Shown one piece after another: positions 26,047 to 33,672 of a stretch of 64,000 nucleotides of DNA (within the stretch, counting starts at the first letter, position 1; every line of letters starts with the position of its first letter). A model generated the notes under the pieces. The model ran no database searches. It saw only the letters and a list, made by a program, of their open reading frames with translations, and was not told where the DNA came from. Both the position numbers and the translations under genes were made by a program. The DNA is from Parcubacteria group bacterium Gr01-1014_13 (GTDB lineage: Bacteria > Patescibacteria > ABY1 > Magasanikbacterales > GWA2-37-8), in contig VMGB01000001.1 in NCBI GenBank assembly GCA_007376295.1, positions 62,001-126,000 on the forward strand. The letters run 5' to 3'.

Positions 26047-26328
26047 TTACATTTTGTGCTCTGTTCCACAATTGCATCCGCCAGGACCGCAATTGCAACC
26101 GCTGCCGCTGCCATCTTTGGAGCACATCTTGCATTTGCCCATGCATAGCATCATAAGGGCTGATAAGCCTACCAAAATGTAGACTACTCTCTCTACCATT
26201 GGCCAGTTGCCCAATAGAGCATTTACCAGATTCCAGTTAAAAGCGCCTACTAAACCCCAGTTTAATGCTCCAACGAGCACCAATAGCCAGGACACTTTGT
26301 GTCCGTGACACATTTTTTTCATCATCAT
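26047..26328 (-). CDS. DUF378 membrane protein with Cys-rich tail
   Basis: 93 residues. Two membrane segments: WLLVLVGALNWGLVGAFNWNLV, which is the DUF378 signature, and VERVVYILVGLSALMML. The C-terminal 25 residues are Cys/Gly-rich (CKMCSKDGSGSGCNCGPGG), a likely metal-binding tail. The start is one of three consecutive ATG codons at 26320-26328; MKKM may be the real one. DUF378 proteins have no assigned function. Confidence 0.8.
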   Translation of the reverse strand: MMMKKMCHGHKVSWLLVLVGALNWGLVGAFNWNLVNALLGNWPMVERVVYILVGLSALMMLCMGKCKMCSKDGSGSGCNCGPGGCNCGTEHKM

Positions 26329-26383
26329 AAATGATGGTTAAGAATAAAAAGGTATTATACCACGTTTTTGGGTAGATAGGTAC

Positions 26384-26752
26384 TTAAGCCTTTTTTTCGG
26401 GGATGAATTTGAGAGAGACAGAATTTACACAGTGGCGGGTATTTTTTGGAGTATAGCCCTCGCCAGTAAAGACATGCCCCAGATGAGCGTCACAAGTATT
26501 ACAAGTAATTTCGGTGCGCGAGCCATCAGCATCGGGCGTCTTTTTTACAGCGCCGGGAATTTCTTGATCAAAGCTGGGCCAGCCGCAACCAGAATGAAAT
26601 TTACTCGTAGAAGTATAGAGCGGAGTATTACAACGGCGGCAAACATAAGTTCCGGGTACAAAAAAATCATCGTATTCACCGGTAAAAGGTCGTTCAGTAC
26701 CTTTGTGAACAATTACTTTTTCTTCTTCGGGGGTTAGGGGATTAAGTTGCAT
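26384..26752 (-). CDS. msrB: peptide-methionine (R)-S-oxide reductase MsrB
   Basis: 122 residues from ATG at 26752; longer in-frame versions run into the neighbouring gene and lack homology. It repairs methionine-R-sulfoxide. The catalytic Cys is in NTRHCVNSVSL, and the structural zinc is held by CRRC and CNTC pairs. FHSGCGWPSFDQ is the family signature. It begins 5 bases after trhO, so the pair is one transcript joining oxidative repair with oxygen-dependent tRNA modification. Confidence 0.95.
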   Translation of the reverse strand: MQLNPLTPEEEKVIVHKGTERPFTGEYDDFFVPGTYVCRRCNTPLYTSTSKFHSGCGWPSFDQEIPGAVKKTPDADGSRTEITCNTCDAHLGHVFTGEGYTPKNTRHCVNSVSLKFIPEKKA

Positions 26753-26757
26753 ATAAA

Positions 26758-27657
26758 TTATCTGGCTGTAACCAGTAATCGTAGTTTGTGTTTGAGCGCG
26801 CATTTCCAAGAGCAGAATGGTTCTCCTTTTTTGTTTAGACAATTTTCGCAACAGATAAAATGATCATGGCAGGTAGGGAGCAAACAATTTACAAAATTTT
26901 CATTTGCAGTGTGGCATTTACGGCAGCGGCCAACAATTTCATGTTCTCTTTCTGGGCTGCTAAAGGCCATAGTAACGCGGCCGTCAAATACATATAGCTT
27001 ACCGGCAAAATCTTCATCCGGATATTTTTCCATATACGAAACAATGCCATTATGTAATTGGTAGACATCATTGAAACCATTTGTGACCAAAAATCCAGAC
27101 GCTTTTTCACAGCGCACACCGCCGGTGCAAACGGTAACTACAGTTTTGTTTTTTAGATGTTCAAGTTTAGGTAAAATTTTTGGCAGATCACGGAAGTTTT
27201 TTAGCGGCGGTAAAATTGAATTTTTAAAAAATCCGACCGAGTGTTCGTAGTCATTGCGCATGTCGACAATATAAAATTCTTTGCCGCTATGAATCCAATC
27301 ATGGAGATTTTCCGGAGATAAATATTTTCCCGTGGTAACGGCCGGATTTACATCCGCGTCCCCCAAATGCGCGCTCACAATTTCTGATCGCGCTTTTACG
27401 GATAATTTAGGGAAAGCATCGCCTGTACCAACGCTACGTTTGAAGTTCATATCGTTAAAACGCGGGTCGCTGGCAGTTTCGTCTATATATTTTTGGGTAT
27501 TTCCCACTAAGCCCTCTACAGTTCCGTTTATGCCTTCGGGAGCGATAATAATACGGCCTTTCAAGCCTAATTTTTCACAAAGCAATCTTTGAGTACGACA
27601 AAATTCGCTGGGGTCAGCGATGTGGGTATATTTGTAATATAAAAGTATTTCGTGCAT
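26758..27657 (-). CDS. trhO: tRNA uridine(34) hydroxylase TrhO (YceA, rhodanese fold)
   Basis: 299 residues starting at MHEILLYYKYTHI (27657); upstream in-frame codons run into the promoter and do not match the family. The N-terminal domain (GRIIIAPEGINGTVEG) and rhodanese domain with active-site loop CTGGVRCEKA match TrhO, which makes 5-hydroxyuridine at the wobble position of tRNA using molecular oxygen. The Cys-rich C-terminus (CRKCHTANENFVNC, CCENC) is a likely zinc-binding tail. It is followed by msrB. Confidence 0.92.
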   Translation of the reverse strand: MHEILLYYKYTHIADPSEFCRTQRLLCEKLGLKGRIIIAPEGINGTVEGLVGNTQKYIDETASDPRFNDMNFKRSVGTGDAFPKLSVKARSEIVSAHLGDADVNPAVTTGKYLSPENLHDWIHSGKEFYIVDMRNDYEHSVGFFKNSILPPLKNFRDLPKILPKLEHLKNKTVVTVCTGGVRCEKASGFLVTNGFNDVYQLHNGIVSYMEKYPDEDFAGKLYVFDGRVTMAFSSPEREHEIVGRCRKCHTANENFVNCLLPTCHDHFICCENCLNKKGEPFCSWKCALKHKLRLLVTAR

Positions 27658-27676
27658 ATATTTTTCTTCTGCACAA

Positions 27677-27705
27677 AGTCTACCACTTAAATCAAAAAAT
27701 TTCAA
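27677..27705 (-). promoter_or_regulatory. promoter of trhO-msrB
   Basis: Minus strand TTGAAA (27700-27705), 17-base spacer, TAGACT (27677-27682). Leader only about 13 bases, no Shine-Dalgarno. Confidence 0.65.
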
Positions 27706-27710
27706 TACTT

Positions 27711-28499
27711 CTACGCTAACCTCCCAAACATTACGCCAACAACATAGGCGGCCGCGGCGGCAAAACCTCCAAGCAGGAGCATTTCCATGCCAGCGCGATA
27801 CCATGGCTGGCGAGTAAAATATATTTTTAGAGTACCTAGGATAAATAGGGTAATGCCGGTAAGTGAGCAGGCGAGAACAAATGTGTGGGCGGCAAAAAAT
27901 GGAATAAATTTGGCAATCACATAAATTAAAACCGGAATAGCGCCAAAGAAAACAAACGAACCAAAAGTAACCAAGGCATTTTTTAATGGTGATTCAGGAT
28001 TTTCTACCAATCCTAATTCTTCGACCATCATAATATCTACCCACGGTTTTTCTATCTTCGACAAGGCATCAACAGCAATTTTTGCATCTTCCGGGGCGAT
28101 GCCTTTTTCTATATAAAGTTCTATCATCTCTTTTTTTTCTCCTTCGGGATAGTTTTGTACTTCCCAGGTTTCGCGCACTCTTTCGGCGGCAGCATATTCA
28201 TTTTCTGCTTTGGTACTTAAATAATCTCCAAAGGCCATAGAAATGCCGTCGGCGATAAGATTGGCAACACCCAAAATTAAAACTATGCTGGCCGATAAAT
28301 TAGCGCCAGCCACACCGGCGACCACAGCAAAGGTGGTGACAATACCATCCAGCCCGCCATAGACAAAACTTTTTAGGTATTGGCCGTGGCCGGTTTGGTG
28401 TTCTTCGGGCGCGCCGCCATTGTCGTGCGCTCTTCGGCTTGCCTCTGGGTCGTTGCGACGAAAGGCGCTGCGGGCTTTTTCTAAATTACGACTTATCAT
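27711..28499 (-). CDS. VIT1/CCC1 family iron/manganese transporter
   Basis: 262 residues. The N-terminal FVYGGLDGIVTTFAVVAGVAGA and LIADGISMAFGDYLSTKAE are the VIT family signatures; five membrane segments are visible, with a cytosolic metal-binding helical region (EGEKKEMIELYIEKGIAPEDA) between the second and third. These proteins export Fe2+ or Mn2+ from the cytosol. Located 11 bases after the dienelactone hydrolase fusion gene, so probably in its operon. The exact metal is not decided by sequence. Confidence 0.9.
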   Translation of the reverse strand: MISRNLEKARSAFRRNDPEASRRAHDNGGAPEEHQTGHGQYLKSFVYGGLDGIVTTFAVVAGVAGANLSASIVLILGVANLIADGISMAFGDYLSTKAENEYAAAERVRETWEVQNYPEGEKKEMIELYIEKGIAPEDAKIAVDALSKIEKPWVDIMMVEELGLVENPESPLKNALVTFGSFVFFGAIPVLIYVIAKFIPFFAAHTFVLACSLTGITLFILGTLKIYFTRQPWYRAGMEMLLLGGFAAAAAYVVGVMFGRLA

Positions 28500-28510
28500 A
28501 ACGTATAATT

Positions 28511-29644
28511 TTATTCAGTAACCTTGAGCGTGCCCCACTGGCCATTTATTTTGTGGCCTGGTTTGGAACAGTAATAGACAAAATCTCCCGTTTTGTCTGC
28601 GGTAAATTCAACTATCACTTCCTGATTCAGAGGCAGCTCTTCAGTAACCCTAAATTCATTAATTAAAAAATCGTGTATACCCAGGGTGTTGGTGATCTTA
28701 ATTCTAACCCTATCTCCTTTTTTTACAACCATTTCCGGCAGGGAAAAAGCTGGTTTTTTGAGCGTCGGATCATAGTAAGCGGTCATGGTAAATTCTTTTA
28801 CCGATTCGTTTGGGGAATTTTTTTTGGAAGTTTGGCTATCGCCCTTTAAATTTTTATTTAAGAAATCAACGGTTTTTTTCCAAGCATCTTTTGTTTCATC
28901 TGCCGCGTAGTTCATTCCTGAAGGATTGGCAAAAGCGTGTCCTACGCCTGGGTAGATATGAATTTCATTTGGCGTGCCAAGTTTGTCCAGGGCGGCATCA
29001 AATTGGTTTACACTTTCCATGCTTATAGACGTGTCTTTATCTCCAAATATGCCAAGCACCGGCCATTTGATGGCTTTAAGTTTTTCGGTGGTAGTGGCCA
29101 AGCGTCCATAGTAAATAATGGTGGCATCCATCTTTTCACCGGAAAGCGCTAGCAACAAAGATTGTCCGCCGCCGAAACACCAACCAATAGAAGCGATTTT
29201 AGTAACCCCCTGATCTTTTAGATATTTTACTGCCGCCTTCATATTTTTAGTGCCCACTTCTTGGCTAAAATTTGCTGTAAGCGCGCGGGCTTCTTCTTGA
29301 GTTTCTACGGATTTACCCAAAAGGTCTACAGCCAAAACCATGTATCCTTCTCGAGCAAGTTGTTTGGCCATATTGCGAATATTGTCGTTAAGTCCGCGAT
29401 TCTCATGGATCATAACAATACCCGGATATTCTCCAGCTTTTTCCGGTCTGGCCAAAAATCCTTTGGCTTGTTCAAAGTAATTTACATCGCTTGTAACTAC
29501 AGCGTAGCTTCCTTCGCCAGATAGCATTTCTGAATTTTTTATATTTTTATCTGCGGGAGTAGCGGCTTGTTTTGATTTTGACATAAACAAACCGGCTCCG
29601 ATAACTAGTATGACGGCCAAAAGAGGGAATAATAATTTACGCAT
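28511..29644 (-). CDS. secreted dienelactone hydrolase-cupredoxin fusion
   Basis: 377 residues. A signal anchor (LLFPLLAVILVIGAGLFM) leads to an alpha/beta hydrolase domain of the dienelactone hydrolase type at about residues 45-265, with nucleophile Cys in GWCFGGGQS, Asp in GDKDTSI and His in GVGHAF. A cupredoxin domain follows at about 285-377, with copper ligands in GIHDF, YYCSKPGH; the usual axial Met position carries Gln (INGQWG), as in stellacyanins. The hydrolase substrate is unknown. The joining of hydrolase and electron-transfer domains outside the cell is uncommon. Confidence 0.85.
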   Translation of the reverse strand: MRKLLFPLLAVILVIGAGLFMSKSKQAATPADKNIKNSEMLSGEGSYAVVTSDVNYFEQAKGFLARPEKAGEYPGIVMIHENRGLNDNIRNMAKQLAREGYMVLAVDLLGKSVETQEEARALTANFSQEVGTKNMKAAVKYLKDQGVTKIASIGWCFGGGQSLLLALSGEKMDATIIYYGRLATTTEKLKAIKWPVLGIFGDKDTSISMESVNQFDAALDKLGTPNEIHIYPGVGHAFANPSGMNYAADETKDAWKKTVDFLNKNLKGDSQTSKKNSPNESVKEFTMTAYYDPTLKKPAFSLPEMVVKKGDRVRIKITNTLGIHDFLINEFRVTEELPLNQEVIVEFTADKTGDFVYYCSKPGHKINGQWGTLKVTE

Positions 29645-29681
29645 ATAATTTAAAACTATTTAATAGGGTTAAGTATGATTA

Positions 29682-29692
29682 ATTATACCACA
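29682..29692 (-). promoter_or_regulatory. extended -10 promoter of the hydrolase/VIT genes
   Basis: Minus strand TGTGGTATAAT; TATAAT occupies 29682-29687. No good -35. It overlaps the stop codon of the alkyltransferase gene. The same TGTGGTATAATTAAT string recurs at 35960-35974. Confidence 0.6.
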
Positions 29693-29937
29693 GCTTTTTC
29701 TATTTTTAATATCCTTCTTTTCATCTCAGCACCTCGGTTGTATTCACCCAATTTTCCATCGGAACGGATTACGCGGTGGCAGGGGATGTCTGGCGCATAA
29801 TTTTTCTTTAGAGCAGAGCCTACGGCCCGATAAGCGTGTGGACGTCCCATTTTTTGCGCCACTTGTTTGTAGGTGAGGGTTTGGCCTTTGGGAATTTTTT
29901 TCACCACGGCGTAAACTTTTTCTTGGAATGGGGTCAT
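29683..29937 (-). CDS. short O6-alkylguanine-DNA alkyltransferase (MGMT/ATL type)
   Basis: 84 residues from ATG 29937 (TPFQEKVYAVVKKIPKGQTLTY). It consists only of the DNA-binding, active-site domain. The acceptor motif PCHRV is intact with its nucleophilic Cys, so it is a likely suicide alkyl acceptor rather than an alkyltransferase-like protein, where the Cys is replaced. RAVGSALKKN and the SDGKLGEYNRG loop are present. Lacking the N-terminal ribonuclease-like domain is common in small genomes. Confidence 0.88.
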   Translation of the reverse strand: MTPFQEKVYAVVKKIPKGQTLTYKQVAQKMGRPHAYRAVGSALKKNYAPDIPCHRVIRSDGKLGEYNRGAEMKRRILKIEKAVV

Positions 29938-29980
29938 AGGATAGCGGTGTGTGATTGATGTTGTCGGAATTACAACCAAG

Positions 29981-30349
29981 TTAGAAGCAAGAACGCGCCG
30001 CAAAATAGTCCGCTGCTGTTGGTTGGGCGCCAGCTTTAATTTCGTTGGCGCGTTTGTCTCCTAATTTAGCATAAAAACACTGTTTCATAGCTGGAGTAAT
30101 GGTAGTTGGCAAGGTTGCAGGGTCAATACCAATTTTTTCTAGCGCTTTTTCTTGAGTAGGTGATAAAAGAGGATTTTTATCAGTAGTATTACCACTTTCT
30201 TTGGTTGTGGATGCGGGTTGGCCGGTTAAACTTTTGATAATAGGTTTTATTCCGTACGGATCAGTTATGTATAGGTACGCGCCAACAACTAAAAGTATAA
30301 AAAATATTACCCCGAGAGTAGTAAAAAATATTTGTAAAAATTTTTTCAT
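29981..30349 (-). CDS. membrane-anchored hypothetical protein
   Basis: 122 residues from ATG 30349. One membrane segment at residues 6-27 (QIFFTTLGVIFFILLVVGAYLYI), a Ser/Thr/Lys linker, then a compact C-terminal domain (EKIGIDPATLPTTITPAMKQ to YFAARSCF) with two cysteines. The C-terminal stretch is of a kind seen repeatedly in Patescibacteria proteins, but has no function. Between two other small anchored or secreted genes. Confidence 0.65.
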   Translation of the reverse strand: MKKFLQIFFTTLGVIFFILLVVGAYLYITDPYGIKPIIKSLTGQPASTTKESGNTTDKNPLLSPTQEKALEKIGIDPATLPTTITPAMKQCFYAKLGDKRANEIKAGAQPTAADYFAARSCF

Positions 30350-30386
30350 ATTTTTAATATCACAATGGATGAGAGAATAAGTTGAT

Positions 30387-30584
30387 TTAAGGACATTTTG
30401 CAAATTCGCATTTTGGGCCACTGCGGCCGACATAAGAACCGTCTGGGCATTGCTTAGCGTCCATAGTACACATTACTGGTTCGGTGGGCGAGGTGTTTTC
30501 TTCACTCCTATCATTTTTAGCAACAACACATCCACCGCCGGTTAAAATTAACAAAGCCACTAGGCCTAGAAATACTTTTTTCAT
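30387..30584 (-). CDS. small lipoprotein with a Cys-rich domain
   Basis: 65 residues. A signal sequence ends in the lipobox LTGGGC, followed by a short linker and a six-Cys-type mini-domain ending in CPDGSYVGRSGPKCEFAKCP. This C-terminal motif recurs in many small secreted proteins of Patescibacteria; its function is unknown. It lies 37 bases upstream of the anchored protein at 29981 in the same orientation. Confidence 0.75.
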   Translation of the reverse strand: MKKVFLGLVALLILTGGGCVVAKNDRSEENTSPTEPVMCTMDAKQCPDGSYVGRSGPKCEFAKCP

Positions 30585-30653
30585 AAATTTTTGTATTTTA
30601 TTATAATTCTTAATGTTACTATATAACTTTTATATTATATGGGCAATAGGGTA

Positions 30654-30682
30654 TTGACTATGCCATTAAATTGTGCTGTAAT
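30654..30682 (+). promoter_or_regulatory. promoter of the RidA gene
   Basis: TTGACT (30654-30659), 17-base spacer, TGTAAT (30677-30682). Leader about 42 bases ending in a GAGAGGGGGG run before the ATG. Confidence 0.65.
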
Positions 30683-30730
30683 AATTGGAGATCTTTGAAT
30701 ATAGACTATAAAACAGAGAGGGGGGGTGCC

Positions 30731-31204
30731 ATGAGAACATATCTGTTTACGAAGAGAGCGCCAACGCCTGGCCCCTACAGTCAGGCAATTTGTGTCGAAG
30801 ATGCTGGCAAAATGATTTTTTTGTCAGGTCAAACTGGAAATATTCCGGGAATCAAAGGTGAACCAGTTATTGCCGGTGGCCTTGGTCCTCAAACCACTCA
30901 GGCATTAAAGAATATTTTGGCTATCGTTGAAACTGTTGGTGGTAAGATTCAGCATATTGTGGAATTAAAGATTTTTCTCAAGGATAGCGAGGCGTCCAAG
31001 GAAGAGAGGCCGCTGGCAAGAGCTGCTGCGAGAAAAACTCTTAATGAAGCCTATGAGGAGTTCTTTTTTCAGTATGGTCATTCCAGAGAAAGAAAAAATC
31101 TTCCTGCCAGAACCATGGTTTGGGTGTCGGAAGTGCCATTGGAATTTCCGGCCGAAGATACTTTGGTAGAGATAACCGCCATAGCGGTTATTCCAAAGCG
31201 TTGA
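30731..31204 (+). CDS. RidA/YjgF family protein
   Basis: 157 residues from ATG 30731, chosen because the purine run GAGAGGGGGG lies 5-14 bases upstream. RidA proteins hydrolyse reactive enamine/imine intermediates of amino-acid metabolism. The family pattern is visible: PGPYSQAI, IFLSGQTG, the substrate Arg in LPARTMVWVSEVP and the Glu in LVEITAIAVI. It is longer than the usual 125-130 residues owing to an insertion around residues 95-120 (EEFFFQYGHSRERKN). It stands alone with its own promoter and terminator. Confidence 0.85.
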   Translation: MRTYLFTKRAPTPGPYSQAICVEDAGKMIFLSGQTGNIPGIKGEPVIAGGLGPQTTQALKNILAIVETVGGKIQHIVELKIFLKDSEASKEERPLARAAARKTLNEAYEEFFFQYGHSRERKNLPARTMVWVSEVPLEFPAEDTLVEITAIAVIPKR

Positions 31205-31233
31205 TTTTTTAAAAAGCAACGCACAAATTTATA

Positions 31234-31256
31234 GGTCGCTTACTAGCGGCCTTTTT
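31234..31256 (+). terminator. terminator of the RidA gene
   Basis: GGTCGC at 31234-31239 pairs with GCGGCC at 31246-31251 (one mismatch), followed by TTTTT. Confidence 0.75.
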
Positions 31257-31432
31257 CATTTCTTAGGAGGAACTTTGGCGCCGCTTTTTCTAGCTTCGGA
31301 CAAGCCGATAGCAATAGCCTGTTTCCTGCTAGTAACTTTTTTTCTACTTTTTCCGGATTTTAAAGTTCCGGTTTTGTATTCATGCATTACTTTTTTCATT
31401 TTTTTCTTTGTCTTTGGTCCATATTTTGGCAT
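31256..31432 (-). CDS. small basic DUF6496-type protein
   Basis: 58 residues from ATG 31432 (MPKYGPKTKKKMKKVM); an upstream in-frame start would add ten unrelated residues. Very rich in Lys/Arg, with SGKSRKKVTSRKQAIAIGLS and EARKSGAKVPPKK, the DUF6496 pattern found in many bacteria as a short free-standing protein. The basic, small nature suggests nucleic-acid binding, but no function is known. Confidence 0.78.
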   Translation of the reverse strand: MPKYGPKTKKKMKKVMHEYKTGTLKSGKSRKKVTSRKQAIAIGLSEARKSGAKVPPKK

Positions 31433-31525
31433 ATTTATTATTAAATGAATAAAAATAACCACTCAGGGTAAATTATCCCATATTATCTATGAAATAAGTA
31501 TGAAGTATTTTTAAAGTAAAAGATA

Positions 31526-31555
31526 TTTAAAACCACTCTAATACATAGAGTGGTT
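31526..31555 (-). terminator. terminator of the YecM-like gene
   Basis: Inverted repeat AACCACTCTA (31531-31540)/TAGAGTGGTT (31546-31555) followed on the minus strand by a short T run. It begins 7 bases after the gene's stop. Confidence 0.7.
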
Positions 31556-31561
31556 GCTATT

Positions 31562-32071
31562 TTATAGCATTTCGGTTTTGATTTTTTCAATCAGTGGGCC
31601 GTGGGTGCAGCGGAAAATGAAACCGTCGTCAAGTTTAATATCATGAGTCGTGTGATGCGGCCGTTCTACTTTTATCACACTCTCCGACCATTCTAGAATT
31701 GCGATCATTGCATGATACGTTAAAGAGGTAGGGAAAACTTCGACATGATCAAATCCATTTTTTTGAGAATTATCCGGTTTTTGATCGGAAAGTTCGAGGA
31801 AATTGATTTCTCCCAACGCTGTGTTGATGCCACGCTTTAATTTTATGTAAGCAATTCGGCGCCCAGAAATAATGCTTTGGTAGATATATTCACTTGTAGA
31901 TTCTAGCAGAGTTCGTATAAAATCAAATGATTCTTTTGATTCGCATTTATAACAAATATGATCTGCTCTAGTTTTTCCTTGAAGGTCGTATTTGTTTGCA
32001 AAATCGTTAAAAGAGCGCATTGATTTTTCTGCTTCAATGTAAAATTCGTCGAGTGTTTTAATGATATCCAT
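31562..32071 (-). CDS. YecM-like VOC-fold protein
   Basis: 169 residues. RADHICYKCESKESFDFIR and FDHVEVFPTS supply the paired His/Glu positions of a vicinal-oxygen-chelate fold as in E. coli YecM, a presumed metal-binding protein of unknown activity. IAYIKLKRGINTALGEINFLEL is the beta-strand core. It sits downstream of tRNA-Ser, separated from it by a terminator-like hairpin. Confidence 0.7.
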   Translation of the reverse strand: MDIIKTLDEFYIEAEKSMRSFNDFANKYDLQGKTRADHICYKCESKESFDFIRTLLESTSEYIYQSIISGRRIAYIKLKRGINTALGEINFLELSDQKPDNSQKNGFDHVEVFPTSLTYHAMIAILEWSESVIKVERPHHTTHDIKLDDGFIFRCTHGPLIEKIKTEML

Positions 32072-32083
32072 GAAATTATTATA

Positions 32084-32114
32084 TATTAAAAATAACCCTA
32101 TTGTATAGGGTTAT
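32084..32114 (-). terminator. terminator of tRNA-Ser
   Basis: ATAACCCTA (32092-32100) pairs with TAGGGTTAT (32106-32114); on the minus strand a T run follows. It begins 1 base past the tRNA 3' end. Confidence 0.75.
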
Positions 32115-32115
32115 C

Positions 32116-32206
32116 TGGCGGAGAGGGAGAGATTCGAACTCTCGAGGGATTTTACTCCCTGCCACGTTAGCAGTGTGGTGCCTTCAACCATCTCGGCCAC
32201 CTCTCC
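32116..32206 (-). tRNA. tRNA-Ser (anticodon GCU)
   Basis: Read on the minus strand: acceptor stem GGAGAGG/CCTCTCC, discriminator G and encoded CCA, D arm GCCGAGATGGTTGAAGGC, anticodon loop CTGCTAA giving GCU, a long class II variable arm (CAGGGAGTAAAATCCCTC region) and a normal T loop TTCGAAT. It decodes AGC/AGU serine codons. Confidence 0.95.
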
Positions 32207-32219
32207 ATATTGTTCCGAT

Positions 32220-32247
32220 ATTCTATCAGAAAATCGTATTTAGTCAA
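32220..32247 (-). promoter_or_regulatory. promoter of tRNA-Ser
   Basis: Minus strand TTGACT (32242-32247), 16-base spacer, TAGAAT (32220-32225), ending 14 bases before the mature 5' end. Confidence 0.65.
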
Positions 32248-32312
32248 TGGCTCTCGACAAATTATTAATATCAAGTTAAACTAAAAATAATCTAAAGATT
32301 AACTTTAATATT

Positions 32313-32417
32313 ATGCAAAATCAGGAAGAAGATATTGACGTATGGGACGAAGTGGTTGATTTTACAAAAATAAAAAAAGGAGGGATAAAGGTAGAAGAGA
32401 TTCTATCTCGTTTGTAG
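32313..32417 (+). CDS. possible 34-residue peptide
   Basis: ATG 32313 to TAG 32417 encodes a short acidic peptide (MQNQEEDIDVWDEVVDFTKI onwards). No Shine-Dalgarno sequence. It is the only coding-like element in the 350-base gap between tRNA-Ser and the three-gene operon. The VWDEVV/KIKKGGIKVEEIL pattern looks protein-like, but at this length it may be chance. Confidence 0.3.
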   Translation: MQNQEEDIDVWDEVVDFTKIKKGGIKVEEILSRL

Positions 32418-32497
32418 AATAATTTATAGAGTAGAGTATAGCCAAGTTTATTTGTTGGCCATAGAGAAAAGGAGCGAAAATACATATAAAGATATTT

Positions 32498-32531
32498 AAA
32501 AAAATAGCGTGGCCAATGTGTTAGCCACGCT
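32498..32531 (-). terminator. terminator of the three-gene Ada-zinc operon
   Basis: AGCGTGGC (32506-32513) pairs with GCCACGCT (32524-32531), followed on the minus strand by ATTTTTTTAAA. Strong intrinsic terminator. Confidence 0.8.
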
Positions 32532-32554
32532 GAAAGGACAAATTTATTCTTTTT

Positions 32555-33040
32555 CTAGAAACGATGTTTGATGTAATACCAAACGTCACCATTGTCAATC
32601 CACTTGCATACCTCTTGAAGAATTATGGTTTCGACAGATTCTGCCAGGTTTTCGGCAGAATACACGCGTTGGTTGGAGCAGCGCAGGCCACTATACCTCC
32701 AAAATAGGCCGCTTACAGAAATTCCGAGTGAAACTTTCTCCGTTCCCATTACCTGTCCGTTAAAGAAGCATAGGTCTGATCCATGCGACGCCTTCATCAA
32801 TTCCTTACCATCGTCGCTTTCTCTTAGCTCTGTGGCCCAGAGAAAAATCTTGGTTGCGTACTCCAAGCCATTTTTTAGTCTGGCGATACGAAGATTTTTT
32901 TGTTTTGCTTCTCTTTTTTGTTTGATCAGCTTCTCCGATTTTTCTTTTTTCAATCTTTTCTTGTATAATCTTTGAGCAAGCTCGTGGATGTCTTTAGGAA
33001 TGTTGAAGGCGGTTTTGTCTGTCGGGACCTTCTTGTTCAT
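32555..33040 (-). CDS. uncharacterised protein, third gene of the Ada-zinc operon
   Basis: 161 residues. The first half is a strongly basic helix (residues about 20-55, ELAQRLYKKRLKKEKSEKLI onwards), suggesting nucleic-acid or ribosome contact; the second half is a compact domain (FLWATELRESDDGKELM, GLFWRYSGLRCSNQRVYS, ending CKWIDNGDVWYYIKHRF). No membrane segment, no recognised family. Its start overlaps the upstream stop by one base (TAATG), so translation is coupled. Confidence 0.7.
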   Translation of the reverse strand: MNKKVPTDKTAFNIPKDIHELAQRLYKKRLKKEKSEKLIKQKREAKQKNLRIARLKNGLEYATKIFLWATELRESDDGKELMKASHGSDLCFFNGQVMGTEKVSLGISVSGLFWRYSGLRCSNQRVYSAENLAESVETIILQEVCKWIDNGDVWYYIKHRF

Positions 33041-33648
33041 TAGCTATTTCCTTTTGAGGAGGTGGTAACTTTGTTGATTTTCATCAACTCTTCCAGAGCT
33101 TTTTTGTCTCTGGCTTTGTCCAAATCATTGGTGCGTTCCACCGGAATACCAATAACTTTAAAATCTTCGCGGCCGTGTTTGAGCACGGGGATATTGCATT
33201 TTTTGGCCGTCTCTATGGCCAAATCTTTGGCCCATTTATACAAAAGATCTTCCGACAACCTAATCTGGCGGTATCTGCCTTGTTTGGCATTTTTGTCTTG
33301 CCAGTTTAGGTCTATGTGCCAGTTACGACTGCGGTGAGGATGATGTCTCGAAGACGGACCAGACTCCCAAAGAGCAAGATGTGGCATTACCAGCAAAGCA
33401 TCTCGGATAGCTTCGTGTTCCGGATATTTATCCATTTGCGTCGGTTTGCATTTTTCGCAAGGCCGGTAGCCGCATTTGATAGCGTCTTTCCAGCTGGCAA
33501 AGAAAACACGGTTTTCTTTGAGCATACGTTTACCAGACTTACAATCCAGCCGGCCAAATATTTTGTGTGTGGTATTACCGGCGTAGACACCAGGGATAAG
33601 AGTGATTATTTGCTCACCCTGTTTGTTTAGCAACTTGTACTGCTTCAT
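33040..33648 (-). CDS. Ada-type zinc-binding domain joined to an uncharacterised domain
   Basis: 202 residues, AAGGAG before the ATG. Residues about 20-66 carry an Ada metal-binding-type module (YAGNTTHKIFGRLDC, NRVFFASWKDAIKCGYRPCEKCKP), found in Ada and in DNA-processing proteins. Residues about 75-175 form a second domain (PHLALWESGPSSRHHPHRSR, WHIDLNWQDKNAK, IPVLKHGREDFKVIGIPVER) that is clearly repeated in the neighbouring upstream gene. The zinc module suggests DNA binding or repair; the second domain is unknown. The C-terminus is charged and helical. Confidence 0.75.
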   Translation of the reverse strand: MKQYKLLNKQGEQIITLIPGVYAGNTTHKIFGRLDCKSGKRMLKENRVFFASWKDAIKCGYRPCEKCKPTQMDKYPEHEAIRDALLVMPHLALWESGPSSRHHPHRSRNWHIDLNWQDKNAKQGRYRQIRLSEDLLYKWAKDLAIETAKKCNIPVLKHGREDFKVIGIPVERTNDLDKARDKKALEELMKINKVTTSSKGNS

Positions 33649-33672
33649 CGCTAACTCCTTGTGTAGTTTTTT

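Larger units (their letters stand above)
32207..32554. other. gap between tRNA-Ser and the three-gene operon
   Basis: Contains the tRNA-Ser promoter, the possible 34-residue peptide and the operon terminator. Nothing else is recognised. Confidence 0.6.

Noticed and set aside
26753..26851. Longer N-terminus for MsrB
   Set aside because: The extra residues overlap trhO, do not match the family, and the MsrB domain starts right after the ATG at 26752.
27658..27804. Longer N-terminus for TrhO
   Set aside because: It would run through the promoter and into the VIT gene, and the added residues are unlike TrhO.
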